Shown here: positions 9,351-18,298 of the stretch, piece after piece
Numbering within the stretch: the first letter of the stretch is position 1
How the letters are laid out: each line of letters starts with the position of its first letter
Source: Zobellia uliginosa
GTDB lineage: Bacteria; Bacteroidota; Bacteroidia; Flavobacteriales; Flavobacteriaceae
DNA: 64,000 nt
Assembly: GCF_018860745.1 (NCBI RefSeq)
Contig: NZ_JAHKPY010000012.1
Coordinates: 62,001 to 126,000, forward strand
Direction of reading: 5' to 3'
The notes under the pieces: generated by a model
What the model saw: the letters and a program-made list of their open reading frames with translations, nothing else
Database searches by the model: none
What the model was told of the DNA's origin: nothing
Program-made: the position numbers and the translations under genes

Positions 9351-10504
9351 TTGGTGCGGTAATTTTGAAATGCGGAAGAAGACCCAATAGCATTTACTCC
9401 ATATTTTTTGCGTATCGTATCCATTGCATCGTATAAGGATAGTATTTCACCCGTATCCTCAAAAAGGTTGATTTGATGTGCGCCTGATACAATATCGGTA
9501 AAGCGAACACCCACTTTAACCAGACGCATTCTCCTGTGGTATAATTTGGAAAAGAGTAACCGTACCTCTTTTTTTAGAATGTGGTCCAGTGATGTATAAG
9601 AGATTCGGGAATGCTTTGTTTCAGTATCAAGATTATTGTATTTAACCTTCACAATAACCTTTGCCGTTACCAAGTTGTCCTGTCTAAGCATGAATGCCAG
9701 TTGTTCTACCATAGCCATTAGCTGGGCACTAATATTATGTACATCTATACAGTCCATCTCGAAATCATGCTCCATATAGACCGCCTGTTTTTCCTTGTAG
9801 GCCTTTACAGGCTCTTTATCTATCCCATTTGCATGCTGCCAAATGACATTACCACGCTTACCCAACATTTTTTGCAGAACCAATGAGGGCATCTGTGCGA
9901 CTTTTGCTATTTGACGAATACCTATTCTCGATAATAATTGAAAAGTAGTGTCGCCTATATTCGGTAATCGTTGGATGGGTAAGGGATTTAAAAAATCCTG
10001 TACGTGTTGCTGCTCCAAAAGTCTGGGCATATTTGGCGAGGAATCAACAGCTCCTATTTTTGAAACCGTCTTGTTTACGGAAAGGGCCCAAGATGGGTCT
10101 AGGCCGGAATTTTTCGAAATTTGAGTCGACAGCTCCTTTGTCCAATCATAACATCCGAAGAAACGGTCCATCCCGGTTATATCCAAATAAAAAGAATGAA
10201 TCGATGACTTTTCAACTACAGGCGCGTGCTCCTTTATTATCTCCGTAAGCTCTTTTGATTTGTTCGAATAAGAACCATAATCCCCCTTAAGAATAGTAGC
10301 GTTCGGGCATAGTTTTAAAGCATAGGCGGTGGGCATTGAAACCCTTACACCAAACTTTACAGCTTCTTGTGAACAGGCCGCGACCGTACCCCTATTTGAA
10401 CCACCCCCTATGATAAGTGGCACTTTTTTCAAAGATGAATTGGCCAAACGCTCGCATTCAATGTAATAATCATGCATATCCATATGTACTATCGCTCTTT
10501 TCAT
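9347..10504 (-). CDS. Y-family polymerase homologue lacking catalytic residues (ImuB-like)
   Basis: The sequence has the Y-family palm, fingers and little-finger layout. The first metal ligand survives (Asp9 in 'IVHMD'), but the usual S-I-D-E motif reads Ser101-Ile102-His103-Ser104. Both catalytic acids are therefore replaced; I checked this codon by codon on the - strand. Loss of these residues is characteristic of ImuB, which recruits DnaE2 to the beta clamp rather than polymerising. The direct overlap with dnaE2 supports that role. I use the ATG at 10504, 4 bases after the upstream stop, because 'MKRAIVHMD' is the normal family start; a TTG at 10525 is the longer alternative. Confidence 0.88.
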   Translation of the reverse strand: MKRAIVHMDMHDYYIECERLANSSLKKVPLIIGGGSNRGTVAACSQEAVKFGVRVSMPTAYALKLCPNATILKGDYGSYSNKSKELTEIIKEHAPVVEKSSIHSFYLDITGMDRFFGCYDWTKELSTQISKNSGLDPSWALSVNKTVSKIGAVDSSPNMPRLLEQQHVQDFLNPLPIQRLPNIGDTTFQLLSRIGIRQIAKVAQMPSLVLQKMLGKRGNVIWQHANGIDKEPVKAYKEKQAVYMEHDFEMDCIDVHNISAQLMAMVEQLAFMLRQDNLVTAKVIVKVKYNNLDTETKHSRISYTSLDHILKKEVRLLFSKLYHRRMRLVKVGVRFTDIVSGAHQINLFEDTGEILSLYDAMDTIRKKYGVNAIGSSSAFQNYRTK

Positions 10505-10508
10505 ATAG

Positions 10509-10796
10509 TCAAGAAGCCTTAACAATTTTTTGTAATATTCGTATTTCCATCTGACTCAATAATATTTTTTCAGCCTCATAATAGAACCCCTCTTTAAGTT
10601 CAGCTTCATATTTAGCCAATCGCTCGGCTATTTCGGTTTTTGAACCAAATAATTCTATGCGGCACATTATGGAACCGTTCATAGCATAGTAGGTTTCGAC
10701 AATTATCTCCTCACATGGATATATTACTAGTCTATACTTGATCAGTGTTTTAATTTCCTGCTCTAGATTCATCAGATTTGGGTAGTCTAACATCAT
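10509..10796 (-). CDS. Small hypothetical protein heading the mutasome operon
   Basis: This 95-residue soluble protein precedes the ImuB-like gene by 4 bases and must share its transcript. The second half is helical and charged ('ERLAKYEAELKEGFYYEAEKIL'). There is no P-loop, so it is not an ImuA/RecA-like protein, although it takes the position ImuA' holds in other imuA-imuB-dnaE2 cassettes. I do not recognise a family. Two adjacent ATG codons at 10794-10796 and 10791-10793 are both possible starts. Confidence 0.75.
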   Translation of the reverse strand: MMLDYPNLMNLEQEIKTLIKYRLVIYPCEEIIVETYYAMNGSIMCRIELFGSKTEIAERLAKYEAELKEGFYYEAEKILLSQMEIRILQKIVKAS

Positions 10797-10808
10797 TTAT
10801 ATTTTGCA

Positions 10809-10827
10809 TTTTGGATTTAATCCAAAA
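10809..10827. promoter_or_regulatory. Operator-like dyad between the mutasome operon and the exonuclease
   Basis: TTTTGGATTTAATCCAAAA is a perfect palindrome with 9-base arms around one central T. It starts 13 bases upstream of the 95-residue gene (- strand). A second, weaker TGGA-N5-TCCA element follows at 10831-10843. The 90-base gap between the divergent genes must hold both promoters. A damage-responsive repressor is the natural guess, but no repressor gene is nearby. Confidence 0.55.
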
Positions 10828-10886
10828 TTATGGATTATTTCCAATTGTTATAGTATTTTTACCGAACGAAATAAAACTTTAACGAA

Positions 10887-11458
10887 ATGGACTATGTAGT
10901 CGTTGATATCGAAACAGCTGGAAAAGGCATTAAAAACAACCGTATCACGGAGATTTGTATCGTACGGATGAATGAGGATAAAATATTGGATAAATTTGTT
11001 TCTTTGGTAAATCCACAAGTACGCATTCCTAACTTTATAACCGGACTTACCGGTATCGATGACGATATGGTCAGGACAGCCCCTGTTTTTGAAGAAATTG
11101 CAGAGAAAATCGTTAAAATTACGGAGGATGCTGTGTTTGTAGCACATAACGTAACATTTGATTATTCGGTGTTACGTTCGGAGTTTCAACACCTTGGCTA
11201 TAATTTCAATCGTAAAAAACTTTGCACGGTTCGTCTTGCCTGGAAATAGAAAAATTATCAATACTGACAAATGAAACAAATTCACTTCCGAGATCATTAG
11301 CCATTTTCTACTATGGTGAAGATTCTACCGCAATAGAAAGACAATCGTTATTATATCTATTGAATAATTATGACGAATATTTAAATATCAAATTATCATC
11401 CCCAATTTATGTGCAAAGGTATCAACCTGTATCGACCATTGGAGATATGATTTGCTAG
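10887..11458 (+). pseudogene. DnaQ-like 3'-5' exonuclease, frameshifted and truncated
   Basis: The first 120 codons encode a good DEDDh exonuclease N-terminus: Asp7-Ile-Glu9, 'FITGLTGIDDDMV', 'VFVAHNVTFDYSVLRSEF' (Asp92) and 'KKLCTVRLAWK', then a stop at 11247-11249. In the family this is followed by a 'SYSLG..L' segment and the last His and Asp ligands. A different frame from 11222 to 11458 continues with 'KLS...' and 'YGEDSTAIERQSLLYLLNN', which weakly resembles the final helix of the family. I see a frameshift near 11220-11245 plus loss or divergence of the His-containing part. Without the C-terminal His-Asp the product should be inactive. A short but functional protein is less likely. Confidence 0.65.
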
Positions 11459-11723
11459 TCTTTTACAAGAAAGGACCAACTTATAATAAACCAAAATTAG
11501 TTTACTTAACATATAAAATAATCTCAAGGTTTGTCAACACCCCCTTGATAAAGCACATAAGAACTTGTGCATTAATACATTAAATAAGACAAAATATATA
11601 GTATTTGAGACCAATTATACAAATTTAAAATAAGCTCTTATTTCAAGGATTATCTTGCAGACCGAATTGGAAAGGGCTGATCCTATATTAGAATTGGCAC
11701 ATATTTAATTGAAAAAAAATATT

Positions 11724-12752
11724 ATGGAATTATTTAATGATATGAAAAGAGCAAATACACTTAAATATTTCTGTACTTCATTAATAGTATTCTTATTTAT
11801 AGGTACGGGAGCATATTCACAGGAACTAAATCAAGAATATTTTATAGAATCTGCTTTTGGAACATTTTTAGACGTTAAAGAAGCAAATGATAAACCCAGA
11901 GCAACAGTTTGGACTTGGTATAATAATAAGAGTTCTGGTCAAACATGGGAATTTGAAAACGCAGAAGGTGAATATTTTTATATCAAATCCAAACTTGGTC
12001 ATTATTTGGACATAAAAGAAGCCAACCCGGACACTCGTGCTAAAGTCTGGATGTGGAGTAAAAATAGAAGTTCAGGTCAATTATGGAAATTTGAAGACGC
12101 GGGGGATGGATATTTTTATATAAAATCTAAATTGGGTAAATATTTGGACATTAAGGAAGGTAATCCAGATACACGGGCCGAACTATGGATGTGGACTAAA
12201 AATGAAGGATCCGGACAAAAGTGGAAGTTAATCCCAATTGAAATTCCGCAAATATATAATTACGAGATTGTATTGTATATAAAAACTGGTCAAGATGACC
12301 TACGGTATCCTGGACGGATAGATGTCATAGCGCAATGGTTAAATGGTGGGGAAAATTATAGACAGGAAAGATTTAAAAATATAAATAATAGTAAAGGATT
12401 AGAAGCCTGGTCAACCAAAAAGATCAGTTTTTATTCATCAACTCGCGTTGACAGGAGACCAGACGTAATATACATAGCAGCTGATTTAGATGGAGCAGAC
12501 AGAATTCTGTTTAAGAACTTGGACAGTTGGGATTTTCAAGAATTACGGATTGAGATCTTTAGCTTAAACCCTAAAAAGAAACAAGTTTTTTCTAACGTTT
12601 ATAAGGGTGGAAAAGATGGGATTGCGACTATTGATGGTCGTATAAACACAGACGAAGGTATCAAGTTTAGTGATCCAATACTGTTTAGACTTAATGAACT
12701 TTCATTCGGGAAAGTTCATCAGACAAGGAATTGGTTCGATACGAATTACTAA
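11724..12752 (+). CDS. Secreted protein with ricin-type beta-trefoil domain
   Basis: A signal peptide ends at 'GTGAYSQ'. Three tandem repeats follow, each built as 'F/Y.I.S..G..LDVKEAN...RA.VW.W..N..SGQ.W.F'. The three QxW-like elements are SGQTWEF, SGQLWKF and SGQKWKL, the hallmark of a ricin B-type carbohydrate-binding trefoil. The C-terminal ~170 residues look like a beta-rich domain that I cannot name ('YEIVLYIKTGQDDL'). ATG 11724 follows an A-rich stretch and is my choice; ATG 11742 also gives a good signal peptide, and TTG 11709 is less likely. Its function is probably binding of an external glycan. No catalytic motif is seen. Confidence 0.8.
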   Translation: MELFNDMKRANTLKYFCTSLIVFLFIGTGAYSQELNQEYFIESAFGTFLDVKEANDKPRATVWTWYNNKSSGQTWEFENAEGEYFYIKSKLGHYLDIKEANPDTRAKVWMWSKNRSSGQLWKFEDAGDGYFYIKSKLGKYLDIKEGNPDTRAELWMWTKNEGSGQKWKLIPIEIPQIYNYEIVLYIKTGQDDLRYPGRIDVIAQWLNGGENYRQERFKNINNSKGLEAWSTKKISFYSSTRVDRRPDVIYIAADLDGADRILFKNLDSWDFQELRIEIFSLNPKKKQVFSNVYKGGKDGIATIDGRINTDEGIKFSDPILFRLNELSFGKVHQTRNWFDTNY

Positions 12753-13349
12753 ATCGCCTAGTAACCTCATAGCCGCATAATAGGATAAATTCGTTCGGAA
12801 ACATTATAAAATTTAGTTCGAGAGTCCGCATATTTCTTCAAATCGATTAACGCTTCCAATTTTGATCAGGTGTCTATTTCCTTACTTATCCGTCATCCGT
12901 CCACCATAATTTGTTGCGGTAAAGCTTACATAAAGAAACTATTTCTAAGAACATATATGGGACAAGAAACGCAAATACTTAAAGGGTATTTGAAAAATAC
13001 CATAAAATGTTCCTTAATTAATCCAAATCTATTCTGGTAAAACAAACTAGTTATCATCTTCTTTATCTTCAAAAGGAAAATATGTCTGGCCCAAGCTAAA
13101 TAGGTTAATACTATTAGACAATCATCATAATAGTACAGAAAAATTATTTAAAGAGAAATATTAAGTAACCAATTATTCAAAGCCTTTCGTACTTAATTAA
13201 ACATATATTCCCATATTTTACAGGGTTTTTATATGATATAATTACCGATTATACATATTTCTTGTCGATTCACACATAGACCTTCTTAAATACTATTGCT
13301 TAATAATAAATTGCTATTAACATCATTATGAATAGTTAAAATTAAAATT
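12753..13349. other. Gene-free 597-base AT-rich spacer
   Basis: No reading frame of note on either strand. The only structure I see is a small hairpin GGTATTT-GAA-AAATACC at 12985-13001, without a T tract. The spacer probably holds the promoter of the large downstream gene. Confidence 0.6.
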
Positions 13350-16300
13350 ATGAGCACTCCAATCATTCACTATTTGCTGGACAAATTAGCTGTCGCAAAT
13401 AAAGATGGTAGCAAAGCGGCCACCGTAAAAAATTGTAATTTAATTGATGTTCCCCGAAATACTGTTAGTCCTTTAAAAAAGGCATTGGTTTTTAATGGAA
13501 ATTCTTCATTAACCACAACAGTAAATAAAACTGAATACGACACCAAAAAATTTTACTCTAAGATTTTAATTAAAACTCCAGCTGAAATAAGTAATCGGCA
13601 GAACATATTAGAAACTACAGCTCTTCCTGTAGCAGTATTCTTATCACCCGGCAAAAAAACAAGTGATGTGCAATTACATGTAAGTTTAAATAACAAAAAA
13701 TCAGGATGGGGAGGAGCAACCTTACTTTTTAATAAAGAATTAAAAGTAAATACTTGGTACAAAATTGAATTTGCATACGATTTAGATACGCTAGCTGTAT
13801 TTGTAAATGGCAGATTAACCAAAATCAATGCTTATCATGATGGACTTCTCAAGTTTGGAACGGGCAACAAATTTTTTATTGGATCATGGATAGATGGGCG
13901 CAAGTTTCCATTTAAAGGTGCTATTGCTGAAGTTCAATTTAATAAGGGAATACCTGCAGCAATTGAACAAAAACTTGATTTAGAAAGAAGTAGTAAAGAC
14001 TGGCATATTTCAAGAAAGTGTGACGAAATTAAGCCTGAACTAAATTTTGGAAATCCTACAAGAACAATAATAAATAGCTCAGAATTTTCAATTCAACATT
14101 ATCAGTTCGGTGCTATTATTTATTCAAATTTGGGAACATTTGAGATGCATGGCGGCATTTATGGCAAATACAAGAGTTTAAGTAATACTGTCCGCTTAAG
14201 ATTGGGAGCACTTCAATCAGATGAAATAAACGGAAACCAGTCTGGAGCTAGAAAAAACTTATTTAGGGGAGGAGGAATATATTGGTCAGGAAGCACAGGT
14301 GCTATCGTAGTATTGGGACAAATTTATGTGGATTATGAAAATATTGGCGGTAGCGGTCACCATATTGGATTACCAACTAAAGATGAAAGTAGGATAACAT
14401 CTGGAAAGATGCAGCTATTTCAACGTGGTCGAATGTATTTTAAAAATAAATCCTCTTCTGCTAAAGAAGTTCATGGGTCTATTTTAGCGAAATACTTAAA
14501 GCTTGGAGGGCATACAAAAATGGGTTACCCGATTAGTGATGAGCTAAATATTAAAACAGGTTCTCGGAATATTGGTAAACTAAGTGACTTTGAGAAATGT
14601 TCCATTTACTGGAGTCCAGGCGTTGGCGCGTTCGAAATATATGGCACGATAAGGGAAACATATAAAGAAGTTGGTGGCCCAACCGGATCGCTCGGATTCC
14701 CAACTTCTGGGCAAGAGAAAATACCTAGAGCAAATGGGGCCAAATACAACACCTTCCAAAAAGGTACGATTACATGGTTCGGCAGCAAAGACGAAACATA
14801 CATCTGTTATCCTTTTGAGATTTTTCTCGATAGAATAAAGGTGAGGGATGCCGATGGAGATATTTTAATGTTCAAAGATGATAGCGACGTTTTCGCCAGA
14901 ATAGACGTATTCGAAAATAACCGCTTAGTTAATTCCAAAAGATTGCCGAATACTGGAACCTATTCAAACACAACAGAGGCTAATCTAAAATATACAGTTC
15001 CAAGAGTTCTTACACCTAATAATGTAAACGACAAGTTTAAACTTAAACTAGAAGCCTGGGACGATGACAGTTCGTTTCGGGGCCATAATGATTATCTGGG
15101 TAAATATGAAAAAGAACTGAACATTTTAAATGCTTGGGGTTTAAAAGACAATACAGGCATTTATAATAGGGCCTCAGGTTCTCACAGTATGCAGTTAGAT
15201 TGGAGTGTACGTCCAAAAATAAAACAGGGCCAAAAAAGTGACCGTGATTACTATTTTTGGGGTGTGAAGAATTGGGGCAATACAAATTCAATCGATTGGA
15301 ACGTCTATGCCGATGCATTTAGGGATGTGACAAGAGGGTCTAATTTTTCCGACCATATAAGTCTCCGCTCTCTGTATTACGAACTGGTAGCGAAGAATGC
15401 ACCTAAAGGCGGCAATTGTTTCGGTATGAGCCTAGAGGGAATCTATGCCTTAAAATGTATGAGTCGTTTTGGAAAACCTCTTGATAGATTTTCAAAAATA
15501 CAAATTCAAAGAGAAATAAACATTAAACATCTATACCAACTAGGCGCAGCACCGATTTGGTGGTTTGTTGGGCAATTCATTAGTGGTAACACACATAATC
15601 CCAAAGATGTTTTCAACGAATCTCAGGCATGTGCAAGACGGGGAGATAGGCCAGTAATTTGTATCTCTCAAGATTACTATTTCACAAAAAAACCACATTG
15701 TATTTTCCCGTGGAAATGGAACCAAAGCAAAATTCCTTGGGAGATTACCTGCTTCGACCCAAATGTAATTAATAAAGAAACCATTGTAAAAGTTGATCCG
15801 AACAGAAACACATATCAATACACGGGATCTTCAAGCTATTCAGGTGGAGAATGGTCTGGTGGGCGATTTCACTATATGCCTTGGAGAGTACTCAATACAG
15901 CACCTCGAACTCCGAACTGGGAAATATTTGCGCTTCTATTATTAGGTTCAATAATTATATTTGGCGAAGAGGTAGAGACGGAAGCAATAGTAGACGCAAA
16001 TGGAAACAATATTGATGGAAATAAAGTTAAACAAAGTGACAGCTTAGCGCAGCGAAGTAAAATGTTCGTACCCTATCCTGGTTTAGATTCTATAAAACCT
16101 TTTAATATGTACTTTCAAAAAGGGCAAGCATTAAACAATAATTTTAAGCATAAGTTGAAAGGGCGCAAAACCGCAGAATTCAAATATGGAATTTCAAACC
16201 TTAATCAAGAAATTATAATTAATAGCCAAATAAAGGCTGCCGAGAGAGAAGAATACGACATCAAGAGGTTAGGGAGAATTGACAATAACATCTCTGTATT

Positions 16301-16664
16301 GAGTCAAAAAAGTAAACTTTACAAAATCATATACTCACAAAAATTAGGGGCTACGGGTGAAACTTTGAGATTGCGTGTAGAAAATGTTCCTACTGACATA
16401 CGTAAGCAACTTCAATTCAATATAAAGCCTCAATTCGAAGGGTTGGACATTATTTCAAGTGGTGGAAGGGCAAACGGTCGGGTAATTACTGAAATTCTGG
16501 ATAAGAACGATAAAATAAAGAGTAGAAGTGAATTTAATATTAATATTGAAAATGGAATACGTTTAAGAGCAACAAACCTTTTGCAAAATAATCAATTATT
16601 GATAGGAAAAATTGATCGCTTAAATGGTACAATAAGAAATCCAATACGAATTAATAGCAATTAA
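13350..16664 (+). CDS. Large multidomain protein: LamG-like, four LGFP repeats, papain-like cysteine peptidase-like region
   Basis: The 1104-residue protein has no signal peptide. Residues ~1-215 form a concanavalin A/LamG-like lectin fold ('KTPAEISNRQNILET', 'NTWYKIEFAYDLDTLAVFVNGRL'). Residues ~245-485 hold four LGFP-type repeats, marked by LGALQSDE, IGLPTKDES, MGYPISDE and LGFPTSGQE, a module seen in cell-wall-associated hydrolases. A beta domain with 'DADGDILMF' follows. Residues ~685-810 have 'GGNCFGMS' (Cys690), 'KPHCIFPWKW' (His783) and 'CFDPN' (Asp803/Asn805). The Cys-His-Asp/Asn order fits a papain-like fold; this reading is inference. The C-terminus (~900-1104) is unassigned. It could be a toxin or effector exported by a non-Sec route. 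Confidence 0.8.
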   Translation: MSTPIIHYLLDKLAVANKDGSKAATVKNCNLIDVPRNTVSPLKKALVFNGNSSLTTTVNKTEYDTKKFYSKILIKTPAEISNRQNILETTALPVAVFLSPGKKTSDVQLHVSLNNKKSGWGGATLLFNKELKVNTWYKIEFAYDLDTLAVFVNGRLTKINAYHDGLLKFGTGNKFFIGSWIDGRKFPFKGAIAEVQFNKGIPAAIEQKLDLERSSKDWHISRKCDEIKPELNFGNPTRTIINSSEFSIQHYQFGAIIYSNLGTFEMHGGIYGKYKSLSNTVRLRLGALQSDEINGNQSGARKNLFRGGGIYWSGSTGAIVVLGQIYVDYENIGGSGHHIGLPTKDESRITSGKMQLFQRGRMYFKNKSSSAKEVHGSILAKYLKLGGHTKMGYPISDELNIKTGSRNIGKLSDFEKCSIYWSPGVGAFEIYGTIRETYKEVGGPTGSLGFPTSGQEKIPRANGAKYNTFQKGTITWFGSKDETYICYPFEIFLDRIKVRDADGDILMFKDDSDVFARIDVFENNRLVNSKRLPNTGTYSNTTEANLKYTVPRVLTPNNVNDKFKLKLEAWDDDSSFRGHNDYLGKYEKELNILNAWGLKDNTGIYNRASGSHSMQLDWSVRPKIKQGQKSDRDYYFWGVKNWGNTNSIDWNVYADAFRDVTRGSNFSDHISLRSLYYELVAKNAPKGGNCFGMSLEGIYALKCMSRFGKPLDRFSKIQIQREINIKHLYQLGAAPIWWFVGQFISGNTHNPKDVFNESQACARRGDRPVICISQDYYFTKKPHCIFPWKWNQSKIPWEITCFDPNVINKETIVKVDPNRNTYQYTGSSSYSGGEWSGGRFHYMPWRVLNTAPRTPNWEIFALLLLGSIIIFGEEVETEAIVDANGNNIDGNKVKQSDSLAQRSKMFVPYPGLDSIKPFNMYFQKGQALNNNFKHKLKGRKTAEFKYGISNLNQEIIINSQIKAAEREEYDIKRLGRIDNNISVLSQKSKLYKIIYSQKLGATGETLRLRVENVPTDIRKQLQFNIKPQFEGLDIISSGGRANGRVITEILDKNDKIKSRSEFNINIENGIRLRATNLLQNNQLLIGKIDRLNGTIRNPIRINSN

Positions 16665-16676
16665 TATACAAATCAA

Positions 16677-16827
16677 TCAGAATTGTACAAAACTTTTTTA
16701 ATTAAGCTTAATAACAAGCTGGAATTACATCTTGCGATGAACTATAAAACTGATTAGCTATTTAATATTTAAGATGCTAAACAATATAAATTTTACTTTA
16801 ATCTAACCAAATTTTGTACAATTCTGA
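16677..16827. repeat. 151-bp element with perfect 16-bp terminal inverted repeats (MITE-like)
   Basis: TCAGAATTGTACAAAA at 16677-16692 is exactly complementary to 16812-16827. The interior is AT-rich, non-coding and 119 bases long. It begins 12 bases after the stop of the 1104-residue gene. No clear target-site duplication is visible, so it could also be a large terminator-like structure, but the 119-base loop argues against that. Confidence 0.6.
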
Positions 16828-17299
16828 GTCATATGAACCATTTTGACAATTTAACGGAGAAACTCCGTAAACTGATTCAGATAGTCCCTTAGGTGATTTG
16901 TATCTGCTATTTTGGGATTTATATTGGGTTACATTTTAACGCATAAATCATCAACATTTATTTTATTTCAAATTCGATGACATTTTTTACCCATCTGGGT
17001 ATGACTTGAAGAAGCTTCTCCTAATTTGTCTTTAGCTGAATTACTAATAAGCACCTTTTGCAAATCCTCTACGATCTACAAAGTTCCCTGAGTCATTACA
17101 ACATATTTCAAGTCAGCGGAATATGCAACCGAAAGACGATAAATCTTTCTTGGATCGCCATCCTCGCAACAATACAATTTTTATAACCCTGGACCATTGC
17201 TACCAGATTATGACGTAAGAGCTATTTATAATTTTTTATGGCTTCTTATACAAATTCAAACATTTTTTGGACCTTATAGTAGCATAAATGTTTAATAAT
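16828..17299. other. Gene-free stretch with possible decayed coding DNA
   Basis: No intact gene. On the - strand around 17080-17180 a short translatable run (with 'DPRKIYRLSVAYSADLKYVV') ends in a stop, and the following codons in other frames are also interrupted. It looks like gene debris; I cannot name the parent. Confidence 0.4.
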
Positions 17300-17518
17300 T
17301 CAAATCAGTAATTGTAGACAAAATAGAATAGCCCAAACAACTACCAAAACTGTTAACAAAGTTGTCCTACGTAAAAGTCTGTCAAACTTCCCATTCATTG
17401 ATTTTTCAAAGCAATCTAACCTGTCAAGTACTTTTTGCATGCTATTTTGGCTTTTTAGAATTTTACAATCTAAGTTAGGATGATTCTTTATTAATTCAAA
17501 TAAAACTTTTGCAAGCAT
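17300..17518 (-). CDS. Small single-pass membrane protein
   Basis: The 72-residue product has a soluble, charged N-terminus and one C-terminal membrane helix ('TTLLTVLVVVWAILFCLQLLI'), with basic residues (LLRRTT) just before it. That suggests an N-in tail-anchored topology. No family is recognised. Its position between a decayed region and a dispersed repeat makes its reality uncertain, but the clean topology and ATG start favour a gene. Confidence 0.45.
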   Translation of the reverse strand: MLAKVLFELIKNHPNLDCKILKSQNSMQKVLDRLDCFEKSMNGKFDRLLRRTTLLTVLVVVWAILFCLQLLI

Positions 17519-17590
17519 TTATTTATAAAACAAGTAGTCCGCTGAGCATACCCCGAAAATAGGGCAGTAAGTTAAGTTCTCAAAAAGAAA

Positions 17591-17740
17591 CTTATCTTTC
17601 TCAGCCGCACAAAATTCTCGTTAAGTCATTTTATTCCTTATCTCAAATCTTTGTTTGCCTCCATGCGATAAGCTTCCCTCGCACTTCATAGTATTAGTTT
17701 TGGTAAGATTTGGGTTTTGATTCTAACCCATATTGAATGT
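17591..17740. repeat. Dispersed 150-bp repeat, copy B
   Basis: Second copy of the 4671-4820 repeat, same orientation and no gaps. It lies directly downstream of the orphan parD-like gene, in the place where a parE toxin gene would normally sit. Confidence 0.85.
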
Positions 17741-17766
17741 TTATAATAACTATTGACTTTTGTACA

Positions 17767-18000
17767 TCAAATACCTTCTACATTTCTCTTTGCGGAGATA
17801 ATATCGTTAATTGATTTCTTACTATCTGGGCCATTCCATCCACTATTGATTTTTTCCAATAGCCCCTTTTTTAAACCTTCTCTGTGAAGCGCATGTAGTT
17901 GGAGCGCATCTTGAACTATTTCAACCTTATCTTTAAAAGCTCCCGATTGTATTAATTTTTCGATATACTCCTCGTCCTCCCCTCTCAATTCAATATCCAT
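17767..18000 (-). CDS. ParD/CC2985-type ribbon-helix-helix antitoxin, orphan
   Basis: The 77-residue product has the form of a ParD-family antitoxin: 'DIELRGEDEEYIEKLIQSGAFKDKVEIVQDALQLHALHRE', i.e. strand, helix, short turn with 'G.F....E.V.DAL', helix, then a charged tail. Such antitoxins bind DNA as RHH dimers and neutralise ParE/RelE toxins translated from the next gene. No toxin gene follows: the 248 bases downstream hold the dispersed repeat copy B. It may be a relic or a solitary regulator. Confidence 0.75.
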   Translation of the reverse strand: MDIELRGEDEEYIEKLIQSGAFKDKVEIVQDALQLHALHREGLKKGLLEKINSGWNGPDSKKSINDIISAKRNVEGI

Positions 18001-18071
18001 TATTAAATTTTAAATTACGATTATCGATTTACCTGCAGATGATTACTTAAATATACAAACTCTATTACGAC

Positions 18072-18167
18072 TACAGATATCTGTAATTATAGAATTATAT
18101 AAATGTATAACTTGTGAGAAAAAAGTTTCTTTTTATTCTCATTCTTCCATTACTTTTGGAAACCAAG
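18072..18167. repeat. 96-bp direct repeat, left copy, with a 14-base palindrome
   Basis: This stretch recurs at 19363-19458 in the same orientation with 4 mismatches. The copies flank the - strand gene at 18299-19183. The left end is the perfect palindrome TACAGATATCTGTA (18072-18085). Confidence 0.9.
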
Positions 18168-18298
18168 TGTAGCCTTCCCTAAAAATGGGCGTGGCTACTT
18201 TTCAGTTAAGGTTACATATGCTATTTAAAAAGTATTAGAGATACCTTCCTCATGCAACATTTCAATGTATCTATAATTCCGCTAAATGGGTCCAAACT

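Noticed and set aside
10848-11147. 99-codon - strand reading frame over the exonuclease
   Set aside because: Antisense to a frame with clear DnaQ motifs; a shadow.
12985-13001. GGTATTT-GAA-AAATACC hairpin as a terminator
   Set aside because: 230 bases after the trefoil gene, only 7 bp and without a T tract; chance in AT-rich DNA is likely.
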